Shown one piece after another: positions 42,020 through 51,619 of a DNA stretch of 64,000 bases. The DNA is from Floridanema evergladense (GTDB lineage Bacteria > Cyanobacteriota > Cyanobacteriia > Cyanobacteriales > Aerosakkonemataceae): the NCBI RefSeq assembly GCF_041929205.1, contig NZ_JBHFNT010000305.1; one strand, written 5' to 3'. A model generated the notes under the pieces. It did not search any database. It was not told the DNA's origin and saw only the letters and a program-made list of their open reading frames with translations. Both the position numbers and the translations under genes were made by a program. Every line of letters starts with the position of its first letter. Within the stretch, counting starts at the first letter, position 1.

Positions 42020-43534
42020 TTAGTCAAATAACCCATTAATACTAACCTTTCTACTGTTCTGAAACAGAAAGTATTGCTGCACAAACTTGGGAGATGTTGC
42101 ATAAACCAGAATCAACAGTCCCAGCATCCTACAATGGCCTAAAGGAAAAACATCAAAAGTTGGTAAGCAAAAAATTAAAAATGTACCAACTGCAACTAAC
42201 CTGCGTCTGTCCCACTGACCAGTGACAATTGCCCATAAAGAAATAGGAATCGCTATTACGTAGTGATGCTCCCAGACAGAGGGTGAAATCAACAAACCAA
42301 GAGCGATCGCATCGATTGAATGACCGTAAAGTATAAATAAATCATTCGGTAGTTGTCCGTTTCCAGAAAGACTATCTTTCTTAAGCTGCCTATAGTCTCT
42401 CTGACGTTCGATCAGCCTAACAACGAACCAAACAAGAATCAAAAGATTTATGACCGCTGTGATCGTAGGAACAAAATTAAAATAAGACTTATCTATAAGT
42501 GTTACAGGTATCTTAAATAAATTGTAAACAAAGCTCCGTATACTACTATTTCGATAGTTATTGGGTTTTTCGGGGTTTTGGAAATAGATGAGAAATTCCT
42601 GCCATAACGTCCAGTCTTGCCCCCAATCAGTCTGAATTAGTAGAATCACCAAAAATCCGACAATTACTCCCAAAATAGCACGCCACTTCTTGATAAAACC
42701 CCAAGGGAGTAGTAGAGCCAGGGTATATAGCTTGATATGTGCCCCCAAGGCGACTGCTAAACCACTAATAAAGGGATGAGACCGCAGGAACAGGAGTGCC
42801 AGTAGGAAAGTATTTAATATCCATACATTAATCTGAGCGAATTTTATTGCTCTAAAGAGCGACTCGTTAAACAGGAATAATCCTGATACAATCAATGAGG
42901 CTAAAATGTTTTTCAATCCCATTCTTCGAGCCAGCTGGTAGGTTAAATAATATGCCAGGATAACCACGAAAAACTGACCACATTGATATAAGTAGAAAAC
43001 CGTATTCCAAGTTTTTAAGGTATCTCCTCGTGGTAGCAAATGACTTGAGCTAACTACTTCATATAGAAAGGCAAGCACTTGTGCTGGCAAAGGTGGATAC
43101 AGATAACATCTTGGCTCGGCTAGATAAGGATTTAGTCCATTGACAATCGATCGGGCAGCATTCTCGTAACAAAGGTAATCGCTAGCTTTGAGATATGATG
43201 TTTCGATTATTAGCCAAAGAATATTTAGGCTGACAAGGAGTGGCAAAATGACTAAAATAAAACTTTTTAAGTTTAATGTGTTACTGATTTTTAATTGTAA
43301 CGATGTAAAAGTAATTAATAAAATTGAAATAAATAGCCCAAATAGCTCAAAAGGCTCCGTATCTACCATACCCGGAACACTGCCATCATAAGTTCTTGAT
43401 ATAAATGATAGGTTTAAAGGCCAGAGTATAATTGGTAGAACTATCGCAAGGAGAATGGCGATCGCATAAAGCAATAATGGAAACCAAATTTTATTTTTGG
43501 CATCAAAAATATTTTTAACAATATTTAACTTCAT
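42020..43534 (-). CDS. GT87-like (DUF2029) membrane glycosyltransferase
   Basis: A membrane protein of about 504 residues from ATG 43534 (MKLNIVKNIFDAKNKIWFPL) with around ten hydrophobic segments. The stretch YENAARSIVNGLNPYLAEPR and LYPPLPAQVLAFLYEV resemble the loop of GT87 polyprenyl-phosphate-mannose-type mannosyltransferases. A longer frame begins at 43618. It would add a sugar from a lipid donor on the outer face of the membrane, which fits with the polyprenyl-phospho-sugar pair at 32.8-34.3 kb. The sugar is unknown. Confidence 0.78.
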   Translation of the reverse strand: MKLNIVKNIFDAKNKIWFPLLLYAIAILLAIVLPIILWPLNLSFISRTYDGSVPGMVDTEPFELFGLFISILLITFTSLQLKISNTLNLKSFILVILPLLVSLNILWLIIETSYLKASDYLCYENAARSIVNGLNPYLAEPRCYLYPPLPAQVLAFLYEVVSSSHLLPRGDTLKTWNTVFYLYQCGQFFVVILAYYLTYQLARRMGLKNILASLIVSGLFLFNESLFRAIKFAQINVWILNTFLLALLFLRSHPFISGLAVALGAHIKLYTLALLLPWGFIKKWRAILGVIVGFLVILLIQTDWGQDWTLWQEFLIYFQNPEKPNNYRNSSIRSFVYNLFKIPVTLIDKSYFNFVPTITAVINLLILVWFVVRLIERQRDYRQLKKDSLSGNGQLPNDLFILYGHSIDAIALGLLISPSVWEHHYVIAIPISLWAIVTGQWDRRRLVAVGTFLIFCLPTFDVFPLGHCRMLGLLILVYATSPKFVQQYFLFQNSRKVSINGLFD

Positions 43535-43770
43535 CTGAAAAACTCTACAGCTAACATTTTTCAAGTATAACACTGCATCTTCTCTTATTGCGGTGTTCTT
43601 GAAGAAATAAAAAGCCAAAGCAAGTAAACTTAATAAATTTACTTGGGCAGTGAAAGCAAAACTAAAAAATAATCACAAAATCAAAGATTTAGTGGCAATT
43701 TTTAGCTCTGTTTCGTAATGCCAAGAACCCTACCTCAAAAAGTTTTATGTTTATAAACTAAACAGCCTTA

Positions 43771-44694
43771 TCAAGCAAATTTTTTAGTTAACCACTGCAA
43801 ATCTTTCCTTAACTCTCGTAGAAAAGCTTCCCACCACCCGCCATTTTTTAAAGGAAATAAATCCTGATAGGGATGGAAAATTCTCGCGCCCCTCTTAGAA
43901 TTTAATTGCCTAAATATAGATATTAACGAAACATTAGTTCTTGATGCAGACAGAGAAGGAGAATTGAATTTCGATCGCAGCATATTAATAAATCTTTTTA
44001 CAGGCTGCTTATTGTGATTGTAAACTGGATCGCAATCTAACCACCAAGCATTAAAAGGATGGTTTTCACAAAAAGGAATTCCAAAGATTTGCGCGTACAT
44101 CGGAATTCGATATTCAATAAATCCTAACTCTGGTTGCTCTACACTTGAATATTTGTCAAGAAAAACTCTTGGTAAAGCTATGACAATAAATATACAACCT
44201 AATGGGTCGAAGCTATAATTATATGTCTGTTGGACATATTCTAAAAATGTTAGATATTTTTGTCTATGCTCTGGAATTCTTGGAGTTACCCACAGCCAAT
44301 CTTTTTCTACCTCTTTAATAGGTCTAAGTCCTGAGAGCAGAATTTCATCTTTTTTGAGCATGGAGAACAGTTTCTCAATTTCTCCAAATACCAACATATC
44401 CCATTGGACAATTACGATCGTATCCCAAGTTAAATGCTGACCCCGCTTCACATACCAGTCAGTTAATAGTAAATCTCCCTGTAGCCACTTCCATTGTGAG
44501 TCTTGGTTTCCAGTGAAAACATAAAAATCATCTAGATATTCGCCCAATACTACTTTGTACTTTTCTGCGGTTGATACATTTCCTCCATACAATCCATAAA
44601 TAGGAATTGTTGGATTGTACTTGCGAATTAGTTCTAGACGGTTTTGGCAAATTTCTGTTTCTTTATAAAACCAGAACAATATCGCTAACTTCAT
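43771..44694 (-). CDS. putative GT-A-like protein, unrecognised
   Basis: A 307-residue soluble protein that I do not assign to a named family. The opening MKLAILFWFYKETEICQNRL and central WDTIVIVQWDMLVFGEIEKL resemble GT-A glycosyltransferases with an acidic pair near the catalytic site. The start has AGGAGA upstream. It lies between a GT87-like gene and a GT4 gene, so a sugar-transfer role is likely from context only. Confidence 0.6.
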   Translation of the reverse strand: MKLAILFWFYKETEICQNRLELIRKYNPTIPIYGLYGGNVSTAEKYKVVLGEYLDDFYVFTGNQDSQWKWLQGDLLLTDWYVKRGQHLTWDTIVIVQWDMLVFGEIEKLFSMLKKDEILLSGLRPIKEVEKDWLWVTPRIPEHRQKYLTFLEYVQQTYNYSFDPLGCIFIVIALPRVFLDKYSSVEQPELGFIEYRIPMYAQIFGIPFCENHPFNAWWLDCDPVYNHNKQPVKRFINMLRSKFNSPSLSASRTNVSLISIFRQLNSKRGARIFHPYQDLFPLKNGGWWEAFLRELRKDLQWLTKKFA

Positions 44695-44778
44695 TAGTCA
44701 TCTCCTAAGTTAAATGGAAGTAGCCTCAAACCATTTCGGTTGAAAATAATTTATTGCGACTTTTAGTTGTACTTTTCT

Positions 44779-45906
44779 CTAGTTACATATTTTAATTTTA
44801 GGGTCAACACCTAAAATGCTCAGGTATTTTTGAGTTGCTGTTTCTAGGGTAAATTGATCGAGCCAACTTGAATCAACTGACTTTGAATTACCAGCAAAAA
44901 CTTGTAAAATGGCATCTGCCAGAGCATTACTATCACCAACAGGAACTAAGTGACCATACTTACCGCCTGCCAAGATTTCTGAAGGACCGCTCTCACAATC
45001 AGTCGAAACAACTGGTGATCCCAATGCCATAGCTTCTATTAAAACTGTTGGCAAACCTTCCCACGCCGATGACAAGACGAATACTGAAGCATTAGCCATA
45101 TACGCATACGGATTCTGCGTGTAACCCGGTAAATCTACGTCATTTTCTAAATTCAATTCTTTAATTAGAGCTTCTAATTGGGGACGGTCTGGACCCCAAC
45201 CTAAAATAATCAGCCGCGCTTCCTGCATTGCTCTGATTTTTGCAAAAGCACGGATTAAATTGGGAAAGTCTTTTTGTGCTTCTAATTTGCCTACGCCTAA
45301 GATAACTGGACATTTTTTTTCAGTAAGCCAAGGATGATCTACAGGCTCTGCTGCATTTGCTAACATCTCTTTTGTAATGACTGGGTTATAAATGGTTTGA
45401 ATTTTATCTAGAGGCAAATGAGCAGTCTGAGCCAGGTCTTTGGCAACACCATCTGAAACAGCCACAATACCATCAGCCCAGGGGTAGAGAAGACGTGAAG
45501 CAAGAGGACTCAAGCGATCTTTGAGCTTAGTTGCATTGCGAGTTGTTTTAGAAAGTTGGTTATGTTCTGCTACTATTAATCTTGTCTGGGAACCAGAGAT
45601 AATTTTGGCTAGGACAGATATTTCATTCATGTAATGAGATGCTGAAAGTAACGCACAGGGAGGTTCCCGCCTTAAGTAGGAAACAATTCCAGGAAGAGTT
45701 TGATAAACAGTGGAAGCCTTTAGAGGTATGATTCTTGTTTCAGAAGGTAAACGCCATAAATGAGGGCTTTCTCTGTCATAATGCAACAAATCAATTTTTA
45801 TACCTGACTTAACAAAACCATGAGCCAGATTAGCTGTAATCCGCTCAATTCCTCCGCCTCCAAAAAAACCAAGGTAGAGGGCAATCCGAGAAGTTTTGTT
45901 AGACAT
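44779..45906 (-). CDS. GT4 family glycosyltransferase
   Basis: A 375-residue GT-B enzyme. The N-terminal loop GGGGIERITANLAHGFVKSG and C-terminal nucleotide-sugar motif SSAWEGLPTVLIEAMALGSP with the pair of acidic residues (the E-x7-E type) mark GT4. The ATG at 45906 follows GGAGACTTAAAG; a 19-codon longer frame starts at 45963. It would extend the repeat unit from an activated sugar. Confidence 0.92.
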   Translation of the reverse strand: MSNKTSRIALYLGFFGGGGIERITANLAHGFVKSGIKIDLLHYDRESPHLWRLPSETRIIPLKASTVYQTLPGIVSYLRREPPCALLSASHYMNEISVLAKIISGSQTRLIVAEHNQLSKTTRNATKLKDRLSPLASRLLYPWADGIVAVSDGVAKDLAQTAHLPLDKIQTIYNPVITKEMLANAAEPVDHPWLTEKKCPVILGVGKLEAQKDFPNLIRAFAKIRAMQEARLIILGWGPDRPQLEALIKELNLENDVDLPGYTQNPYAYMANASVFVLSSAWEGLPTVLIEAMALGSPVVSTDCESGPSEILAGGKYGHLVPVGDSNALADAILQVFAGNSKSVDSSWLDQFTLETATQKYLSILGVDPKIKICN

Positions 45907-46005
45907 TTCTTTAAGTCTCCATTTAGTTGATGTCAGTACATAACATAAATGGCTCGATCGCACTTACAACCCTAAAATCCGATCGAGCCAAGAACCGTCA
46001 AAGAA

Positions 46006-47820
46006 TTAAACGTTTTGTGCTAAAACAACTTCTTGATAGCTGCCACATTTAATGATTTGGCCTTTCTGCATTTCATAAATTCGATCGCAATGTTCAACTG
46101 TTGTCAATCGGTGAGCGATAATGATCATTGTCTTTGTGCCACTCAAATCTTGAATAGCTTTGCTAATCAAGTTTTCTGTCTCGTTGTCTAAAGCAGAAGT
46201 TGCCTCATCTAAAACTAGAATTTCCCGTTCGTGATACAAAGCACGCGCAATGCCAATTCTCTGGCGCTGTCCTCCCGAAAGACGAACCCCATGTTCGCCA
46301 ACCATTGTTTGTGTACCTTCGGGTAATTGGGCAATTAAATCTGCTAGTTGGGCCGATCGAATTGCTTTATTTAACCTTTCTCGATCGATTTGATCGTCTG
46401 GTACTCCAAAGGCAATGTTTCGTTCGATCGTGTCATCTGTCAGAAAAATTGTTTGGGGAATATAACCGATCAAATTTTGCCAGGAACGCAAAGAATTATA
46501 AACCGATGCGCCATCCACTTGAATATCACCCGACTGCGGAATTAATAACCCTAAGAAAACATCCACTAGCGTTGTTTTTCCGGCACCAGACTTACCAATT
46601 AAGGCGATCGATTCGCCTTTTTTCAGAGTCAAGGAAACATCTGTCAGTGACTTTGAGGCAGATTCGGGATAAGTGTAATTAATGCGATCGATAAAGATTT
46701 TGTCCGTAAAGGACATTGGCATAGTTTTGATTGGCTTTTGACGCTCAAACTTCATCCCTTTGCTAGGAATAAAACCTTGCGATATCTTCAAATAGTTAAC
46801 TGCTTCTGGCTTTTCAATTTCTTTCAAGTCCATGTACAGTCGTTCCAAGGTTGGCTTGAAGTTTCGCAGCACGCCCATATTAGACATTAATTGACTTGCA
46901 GAGGGTAAGAGGCGAATGGAAGCGATCGCAAAAATCCCCAGAACCGAAACCAAGTCTTGCGAACGTTGCTCAAACAACAGCGAAACCGAAACCAAACCAA
47001 CCACAAAGGTGATTAACAGAGCTTCGATCGTGATTCTGGGCAAGATTTGAAATACGTGAAACAGCGTAGCGACTCTGGCAAACCGATTTACCTGACTGTT
47101 TAACTGATTCTCAAAATACTCCTCGCAGCCAATCACTCGCGTTTCCTTCAGTCCTCCGATCGCATGATTCACGATCCTTAACATTTCTGTATTTGCATCA
47201 ACACCTTCCTTACCCCAGCGAACAATTTTGTGCCTGAATAAGTGGAATGGCAAATAAGTCCCTAATAAAATTCCGATTACTGTTACGGTAGCTGCAAAAT
47301 CTGTTTTCAGCAGTAACAAAACTAAAACCACTAGCACAAACAGATTCGATATCGAACCTAGAAGCGGAATTGCTACTGAATAGCTAAAATTTTGCGATTC
47401 ATTAATAATATTTTGAATCAAATTAGCCGAGTTAGTTTTCAGATGAAATGTATAGGGCAGGAATAGATAAGTGTGCAGCAGTCTGAGACGGAGTTTCACC
47501 TGTTGCGTAAAGCAAAAGTGAAATACATATCTCTGAATTTGGTAATAAAAAAAAGATTTTAAGTAAAAGATGATGATGATTATTAGCCCTAATAACCCGA
47601 TAAACTGGCTGGTACTTTTTAGTTCCAAAGCTCTGTAGGTGTTGGCTAGAAAGACATTTTTATAAATCAGTGTCGGATTTGTTGCCAAGCCCATAAATGG
47701 CCCAACTAATCCAATCCCCAGAGCATCCATGAGTGATACTGTGAGGAAAGCAAATAGTAGCAGTATAAGTTCAAATTTTTTCGCAGAGATAACGTATAAA
47801 AACCTTGACAAATAGTTCAT
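46006..47820 (-). CDS. ABC exporter with fused permease and ATPase
   Basis: A 604-residue half-transporter: membrane domain about 15-320 and ATPase domain about 370-600. Walker A GKSGAGKT 409-416, signature LSGGQ 514-518, Walker B ILVLDE 534-539 and His570 are intact. Such proteins (PglK/MsbA type) flip lipid-linked glycans or lipids; with no Wzx in view it is the best candidate for moving the polysaccharide unit across the membrane. AGGAAAG precedes the start. Confidence 0.93.
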   Translation of the reverse strand: MNYLSRFLYVISAKKFELILLLFAFLTVSLMDALGIGLVGPFMGLATNPTLIYKNVFLANTYRALELKSTSQFIGLLGLIIIIIFYLKSFFYYQIQRYVFHFCFTQQVKLRLRLLHTYLFLPYTFHLKTNSANLIQNIINESQNFSYSVAIPLLGSISNLFVLVVLVLLLLKTDFAATVTVIGILLGTYLPFHLFRHKIVRWGKEGVDANTEMLRIVNHAIGGLKETRVIGCEEYFENQLNSQVNRFARVATLFHVFQILPRITIEALLITFVVGLVSVSLLFEQRSQDLVSVLGIFAIASIRLLPSASQLMSNMGVLRNFKPTLERLYMDLKEIEKPEAVNYLKISQGFIPSKGMKFERQKPIKTMPMSFTDKIFIDRINYTYPESASKSLTDVSLTLKKGESIALIGKSGAGKTTLVDVFLGLLIPQSGDIQVDGASVYNSLRSWQNLIGYIPQTIFLTDDTIERNIAFGVPDDQIDRERLNKAIRSAQLADLIAQLPEGTQTMVGEHGVRLSGGQRQRIGIARALYHEREILVLDEATSALDNETENLISKAIQDLSGTKTMIIIAHRLTTVEHCDRIYEMQKGQIIKCGSYQEVVLAQNV

Positions 47821-47931
47821 TGATTCTTTCCTGCTTGCAACGTGAACCAGTTAGTTAAATTCTTCTACCTCGAAATGTTTACATTTTCTCACATTACACA
47901 ATTCCTGCCGAGTAGTTAGGCAAGAAATTAG

Positions 47932-47963
47932 TGCGATATGCCTACGGCACGCTACGCGATCGA
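47932..47963. repeat. GCGATATGCC-TACGGCACGCTACGCG-type dispersed repeat
   Basis: A copy of the same palindromic family as at 31781-31812 (gcctacggcacgctacgcg core). The GT4 gene's stop codon falls inside this repeat, so the last residues of that protein are repeat-encoded. Confidence 0.7.
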
Positions 47964-49201
47964 GCCGATGGGTTCTGGATTTCTTCGTATAAGGAAAGAT
48001 GGCGACGAGCTTGAACTTCTTTAGCAAATTCTTGCAAACTTTTTTGCCTTGCCTCAAACCGTAACTTTTGTTGACGTTCCCTGTCTTCAAGTATCCAAGC
48101 GATGCCTTTAGCTAAATCTTCCACTTCAAAGGGGGTTGCTAGATAGCCATTTTTTTGATGATCGACGATATCTTTCAATCCAGTCCCATCAAAAGCTACT
48201 ACCGGAGTTCCACAGGAAAACGCTTCGGAAGCAGTTTGACCGAAGGCTTCTTGGATTGAGGGAACGACCATTACATCTGCGGCTGAATAAATCAAAGCCA
48301 GGGAAATATCATCATGAACACGCCCCAGGTAATAAGTCTTAAACCCTAAGTCGATCGGTTTTTCCGGTTTCGAGGCCCCAAAAACCACAAGTTCTATCTG
48401 ATCTGTCCAACCAGAGAGGCTAAGTCTTTGCAAAGCCGGAAGTAGAAACTGAAATCCTTTTCTATGATCTGATGTAGAATTAATAGCTCCAAAGAGAACT
48501 AGTTGTTTATCTTGGGGAAGATTCAGTAATTCACGCGCAACTTGCCGATTAATTGGTTTGTATTTCTCTGTATCCAATCCTAAAGGAATCACTTCGATCC
48601 TTCTGTTTTTGAATAATGAGCTAGAACGGGCACAATCAGCCATCCATGAAGTTGTTGCTACAATGGTCAAATTAGCGTTTTGCCAGAATTTAGCTTTCCG
48701 ATTCCACACCCAACGGGAGAGATCCGACGATCGAGAACTCTCTAACTGCGGACATTCACCGCAAGACTTTTTGTATTTTTCACAGTCCCGGTTATAGTCA
48801 CATCCTCCAGTGAACGGCCACATATCATGCAGAGTCCAAACCAGAGGTTGACTAAATTTAGCCACTGTTTCGATTCGGAGATAGCCGTTGCAAACCCAGT
48901 GCAAATGAACAATGTCTGGATTGAACTGACTAACTCTCTTAGCAAGGACATCGGGAAACCACTGTGTGGAGAACATTGAAGAGTTGCACTTTGGGTAAAA
49001 CCGCAACGGAAGTCCCGATATGGGAGGACTTAGCTTGGTAAGTGGCGATCCTTCAGGTATCACTGTGGGATCGGAACTGAATCTGGCGCGTACCAACATT
49101 TTAGAGTTGCAACCGATCGATCGCAATCCATCGTGCAGCCGATAAGCAGCCCTTGCCCCTCCGTTATCGATGTCAGATGTACTTAAATGTAAAATGTCCA
49201 T
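47942..49201 (-). CDS. GT4 family glycosyltransferase with repeat-derived tail
   Basis: A 419-residue GT-B enzyme with start MDILHLSTSDIDNGGARAAY, an acceptor-side stretch LVWTLHDMWPFTGGCDYNRD and the C-terminal GT4 motif VPSIQEAFGQTASEAFSCGT. The extra nine codons at 49228 are translated heptanucleotide repeat and are rejected. The last residues SARSRSVP come from a dispersed palindromic repeat that supplies the TAG stop. A cysteine-rich patch (CDYNRDCEKYKKSCGECP) could bind a metal. Confidence 0.9.
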   Translation of the reverse strand: MDILHLSTSDIDNGGARAAYRLHDGLRSIGCNSKMLVRARFSSDPTVIPEGSPLTKLSPPISGLPLRFYPKCNSSMFSTQWFPDVLAKRVSQFNPDIVHLHWVCNGYLRIETVAKFSQPLVWTLHDMWPFTGGCDYNRDCEKYKKSCGECPQLESSRSSDLSRWVWNRKAKFWQNANLTIVATTSWMADCARSSSLFKNRRIEVIPLGLDTEKYKPINRQVARELLNLPQDKQLVLFGAINSTSDHRKGFQFLLPALQRLSLSGWTDQIELVVFGASKPEKPIDLGFKTYYLGRVHDDISLALIYSAADVMVVPSIQEAFGQTASEAFSCGTPVVAFDGTGLKDIVDHQKNGYLATPFEVEDLAKGIAWILEDRERQQKLRFEARQKSLQEFAKEVQARRHLSLYEEIQNPSARSRSVP

Positions 49202-49203
49202 AT

Positions 49204-49285
49204 TTGTTGGTCGTTGATCGTTGGTCATTGGTCATTGGTCATTGGTTATTGGCAAATGACCCCTAACTAATGACCAAGGGCTGAT
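49204..49285. repeat. ttggtca heptanucleotide repeat
   Basis: About four to five ttggtca units and related copies (ttggtcattgg) lie between the GT4 gene start and the epimerase stop, a standard STRR type of filamentous cyanobacteria. Confidence 0.85.
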
Positions 49286-49289
49286 AGGG

Positions 49290-50414
49290 TTATTTCTTGG
49301 CTAACAACAAACCCTTTTGCTCCATTTCGCGCAGGGATGCTTCTAGAGTAGCTTGTTCTAGTGGTTCCTGATTCAAGTACCACTTTAAGTATTGAGAAAT
49401 TCCCTCTTTCAAGGATGTGGGTGTCCAGTGTCCCAATGTGGTTTTGTATTTTTCCATGTCTGCGATCGCATGGCGTACATCTCCGACTCTGAACCGACCA
49501 GAAATAGTATACTCGGCTTTTTTGCCAATTACTTCCGCGATCGTTTCTACAACTTCGATCAATGTTACCGCTACACCGCTACCAACATTCAGGATGGTGT
49601 TCACGGGTTTTTCGTAGGTGGCGCATTCGAGCACCGCATCAGCGATATCGCCGACAAACACGAAATCTCGCGTTACCTTGCCATCTTCAAAAAGTTCTAG
49701 GCGGTTTCCTTGGACGATCGCATTCGTAAAAATACCGATAATTCCCGTGTAAGGATTGCCCAATTCTTGCTTAGGCCCATACACATTTTGAAATCTCAAA
49801 GTTACTAAATCAATCCCCTGACTCTCACAATAAATTTGCAATAGTTGTTCTTGCCACAATTTTGTCAAACCATATACAGAGGTCGGTGTAGTTTGGTGAC
49901 TTTCGTGCATTGGTAAGGATTTTAATGGCTGACCATCAGCCCCGCAAACTTCCCAAATCCCGTTTTGCAAATCTTCTACTCGTCGCCCTTGGGAATAAAG
50001 AATCGACTTACCATCTGTATAAGCGCCATCCCCGTAAACTGCACGACTGGAGGACAACACGATGCGGCGCGGTTTGTGTTCCAGGCTAGAAATCAGTTCC
50101 AACAGTTTTGCTGTTCCATTGGCATTCTGTTGTACATATCTACTGATTTCGTACATTGATTGACCTGTGCCAGTTTGCGCTGCCAAGTGAATCACTACAT
50201 CTGTTCCTTCGATCGCCTCTTTGTGTTCCGCGATATCTTGAACATCTGCTTTGATACATTTAGCACGAGCTAACAACTCAGGTGCAAAATCCTTTGACCT
50301 GCGATGAACTTGTTCGTCCAAAGAATCAACAATTACAACTTCCGCATCTGATGGCATTTTTTCAATTAGCCACTTCCCAATAAAACCTGCACCACCAGTA
50401 ATCAGAATTTTCAT
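49290..50414 (-). CDS. NAD-dependent sugar epimerase/dehydratase
   Basis: A 374-residue short-chain dehydrogenase-like enzyme acting on a nucleotide sugar. The Rossmann motif GGAGFIG is at 7-13, the catalytic triad is Ser in IVLSSSRAVYG and Tyr181-x3-Lys185 (YGLTK). The ATG at 50414 (MKILITGGAGF) is chosen; the longer frame adds a repeat-like leader. It would make a nucleotide-sugar for the nearby glycosyltransferases. Exact substrate unknown. Confidence 0.9.
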   Translation of the reverse strand: MKILITGGAGFIGKWLIEKMPSDAEVVIVDSLDEQVHRRSKDFAPELLARAKCIKADVQDIAEHKEAIEGTDVVIHLAAQTGTGQSMYEISRYVQQNANGTAKLLELISSLEHKPRRIVLSSSRAVYGDGAYTDGKSILYSQGRRVEDLQNGIWEVCGADGQPLKSLPMHESHQTTPTSVYGLTKLWQEQLLQIYCESQGIDLVTLRFQNVYGPKQELGNPYTGIIGIFTNAIVQGNRLELFEDGKVTRDFVFVGDIADAVLECATYEKPVNTILNVGSGVAVTLIEVVETIAEVIGKKAEYTISGRFRVGDVRHAIADMEKYKTTLGHWTPTSLKEGISQYLKWYLNQEPLEQATLEASLREMEQKGLLLAKK

Positions 50415-50483
50415 AATTTTCCCATTTGTCATTAGTTGTTTGTCATTTGCCATTGGTGAAAATCTTCCCCAATCCCAATTCAA

Positions 50484-51368
50484 TTAGTAACTTTTCACGG
50501 CAAAGCGACTCATTGCTAACTCAGTGAGTTGCTTATGTTTGATTCTGAGGAACACTTTTCTCAAGAAGTAATAAGGAAAGAAAATAGTAATTTTTGCTTG
50601 TTCCAGCAGAAATGGAATGGTTTTTTCTCCATCTTTCGGCTGCTCAGCTTTGATGGAAAAATTCTCCAAAATATTTCCTGTTGGCACTCGAAAACCTTTC
50701 CGATAAAGATTCATGTAATTGGTACCATGAACCACTTCGATCCAGGCTGGTTTACAGAATACCTTCTTTGCAGATTTACACACTTCATATAATTCTTTGT
50801 GTGGTCTACAATGCACCGTGTTGAATGTATCAGGATTGTATTTTTCAATCAAACTAATGAAGTGACTTGCCAGTTCAAAATCGAAGTACAGCTTTCCTTC
50901 TGCGAGTTGATAGCCAAAGAAGAAGTTGACTGTCTCGCATTCTTGTTGATTGAAATTGTCCTGAATCATTTGGACATAATCTTTATGGATAGCATCATCA
51001 TTATCTAACCAAGTCGTGATCAGGTATTCACAGTCAGCCGGGATATAGTTGCGAACAACTGCTCTTACTTCATCAGTAAATTGACCATAAGGGAATGGGC
51101 AGTCTAAGTAGACCGGAACGAAGTTCTTCCACTTGTTCGCGTATTCGGAAATTGTTTGTTTGAATGGCTCAGGAGTATCTACATCAAAAAAAACCAACCA
51201 TTGAAAGTTTTGGTTGGATTGACTGGAAACGGATGGGAAACAATATTGGTCGAATAGTTTAAATCTCCTTTCTAGCCAAGCTGGGTCGCAACCAGGTCTA
51301 AGATCTGGGAAATTTCTGACGTTGAATTTTGTTAGAATGTAATGGCTAAACTGTCCCATTTTTACCAT
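50484..51368 (-). CDS. putative rhamnosyltransferase
   Basis: A 294-residue GT-A-like protein. The N-terminus HYILTKFNVRNFPDLRPG and middle TTWLDNDDAIHKDYV with an acidic cluster (Asp122, Asp124, Asp125) match the bacterial putative rhamnosyltransferase family. It would transfer a deoxysugar to the polysaccharide. A second Met three codons in (51359) is possible as start. It ends 70 bases upstream of the epimerase start on the same strand. Confidence 0.8.
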   Translation of the reverse strand: MVKMGQFSHYILTKFNVRNFPDLRPGCDPAWLERRFKLFDQYCFPSVSSQSNQNFQWLVFFDVDTPEPFKQTISEYANKWKNFVPVYLDCPFPYGQFTDEVRAVVRNYIPADCEYLITTWLDNDDAIHKDYVQMIQDNFNQQECETVNFFFGYQLAEGKLYFDFELASHFISLIEKYNPDTFNTVHCRPHKELYEVCKSAKKVFCKPAWIEVVHGTNYMNLYRKGFRVPTGNILENFSIKAEQPKDGEKTIPFLLEQAKITIFFPYYFLRKVFLRIKHKQLTELAMSRFAVKSY

Positions 51369-51572
51369 CCAGTAATTTGCTTTTTTACTTAACTTCTTTC
51401 AAGCTTTTTAGCTTGATTTAAATGCAATATTTGTTCAGTAACTGTTAATATTTATTGCTCTCCATTAAACAATATCACATTGACATAAGCATTGTCGATT
51501 CTACTGATTATCTTTTTACAATCTTGACACTTCCTTCACATAAGCGCTATCTCTTTCATCACTAATACATAA

Positions 51573-51600
51573 GTGTGGAATCGATCGCTCGATTCCACAC
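51573..51600. terminator. strong hairpin after the GMC gene
   Basis: gtgtggaatcga and tcgattccacac form a 12-bp perfect stem with a 4-base loop, 19 bases beyond the minus-strand GMC oxidoreductase stop. No T-run is visible. Confidence 0.65.
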
Positions 51601-51619
51601 AAACTCACTCACTTATGAC

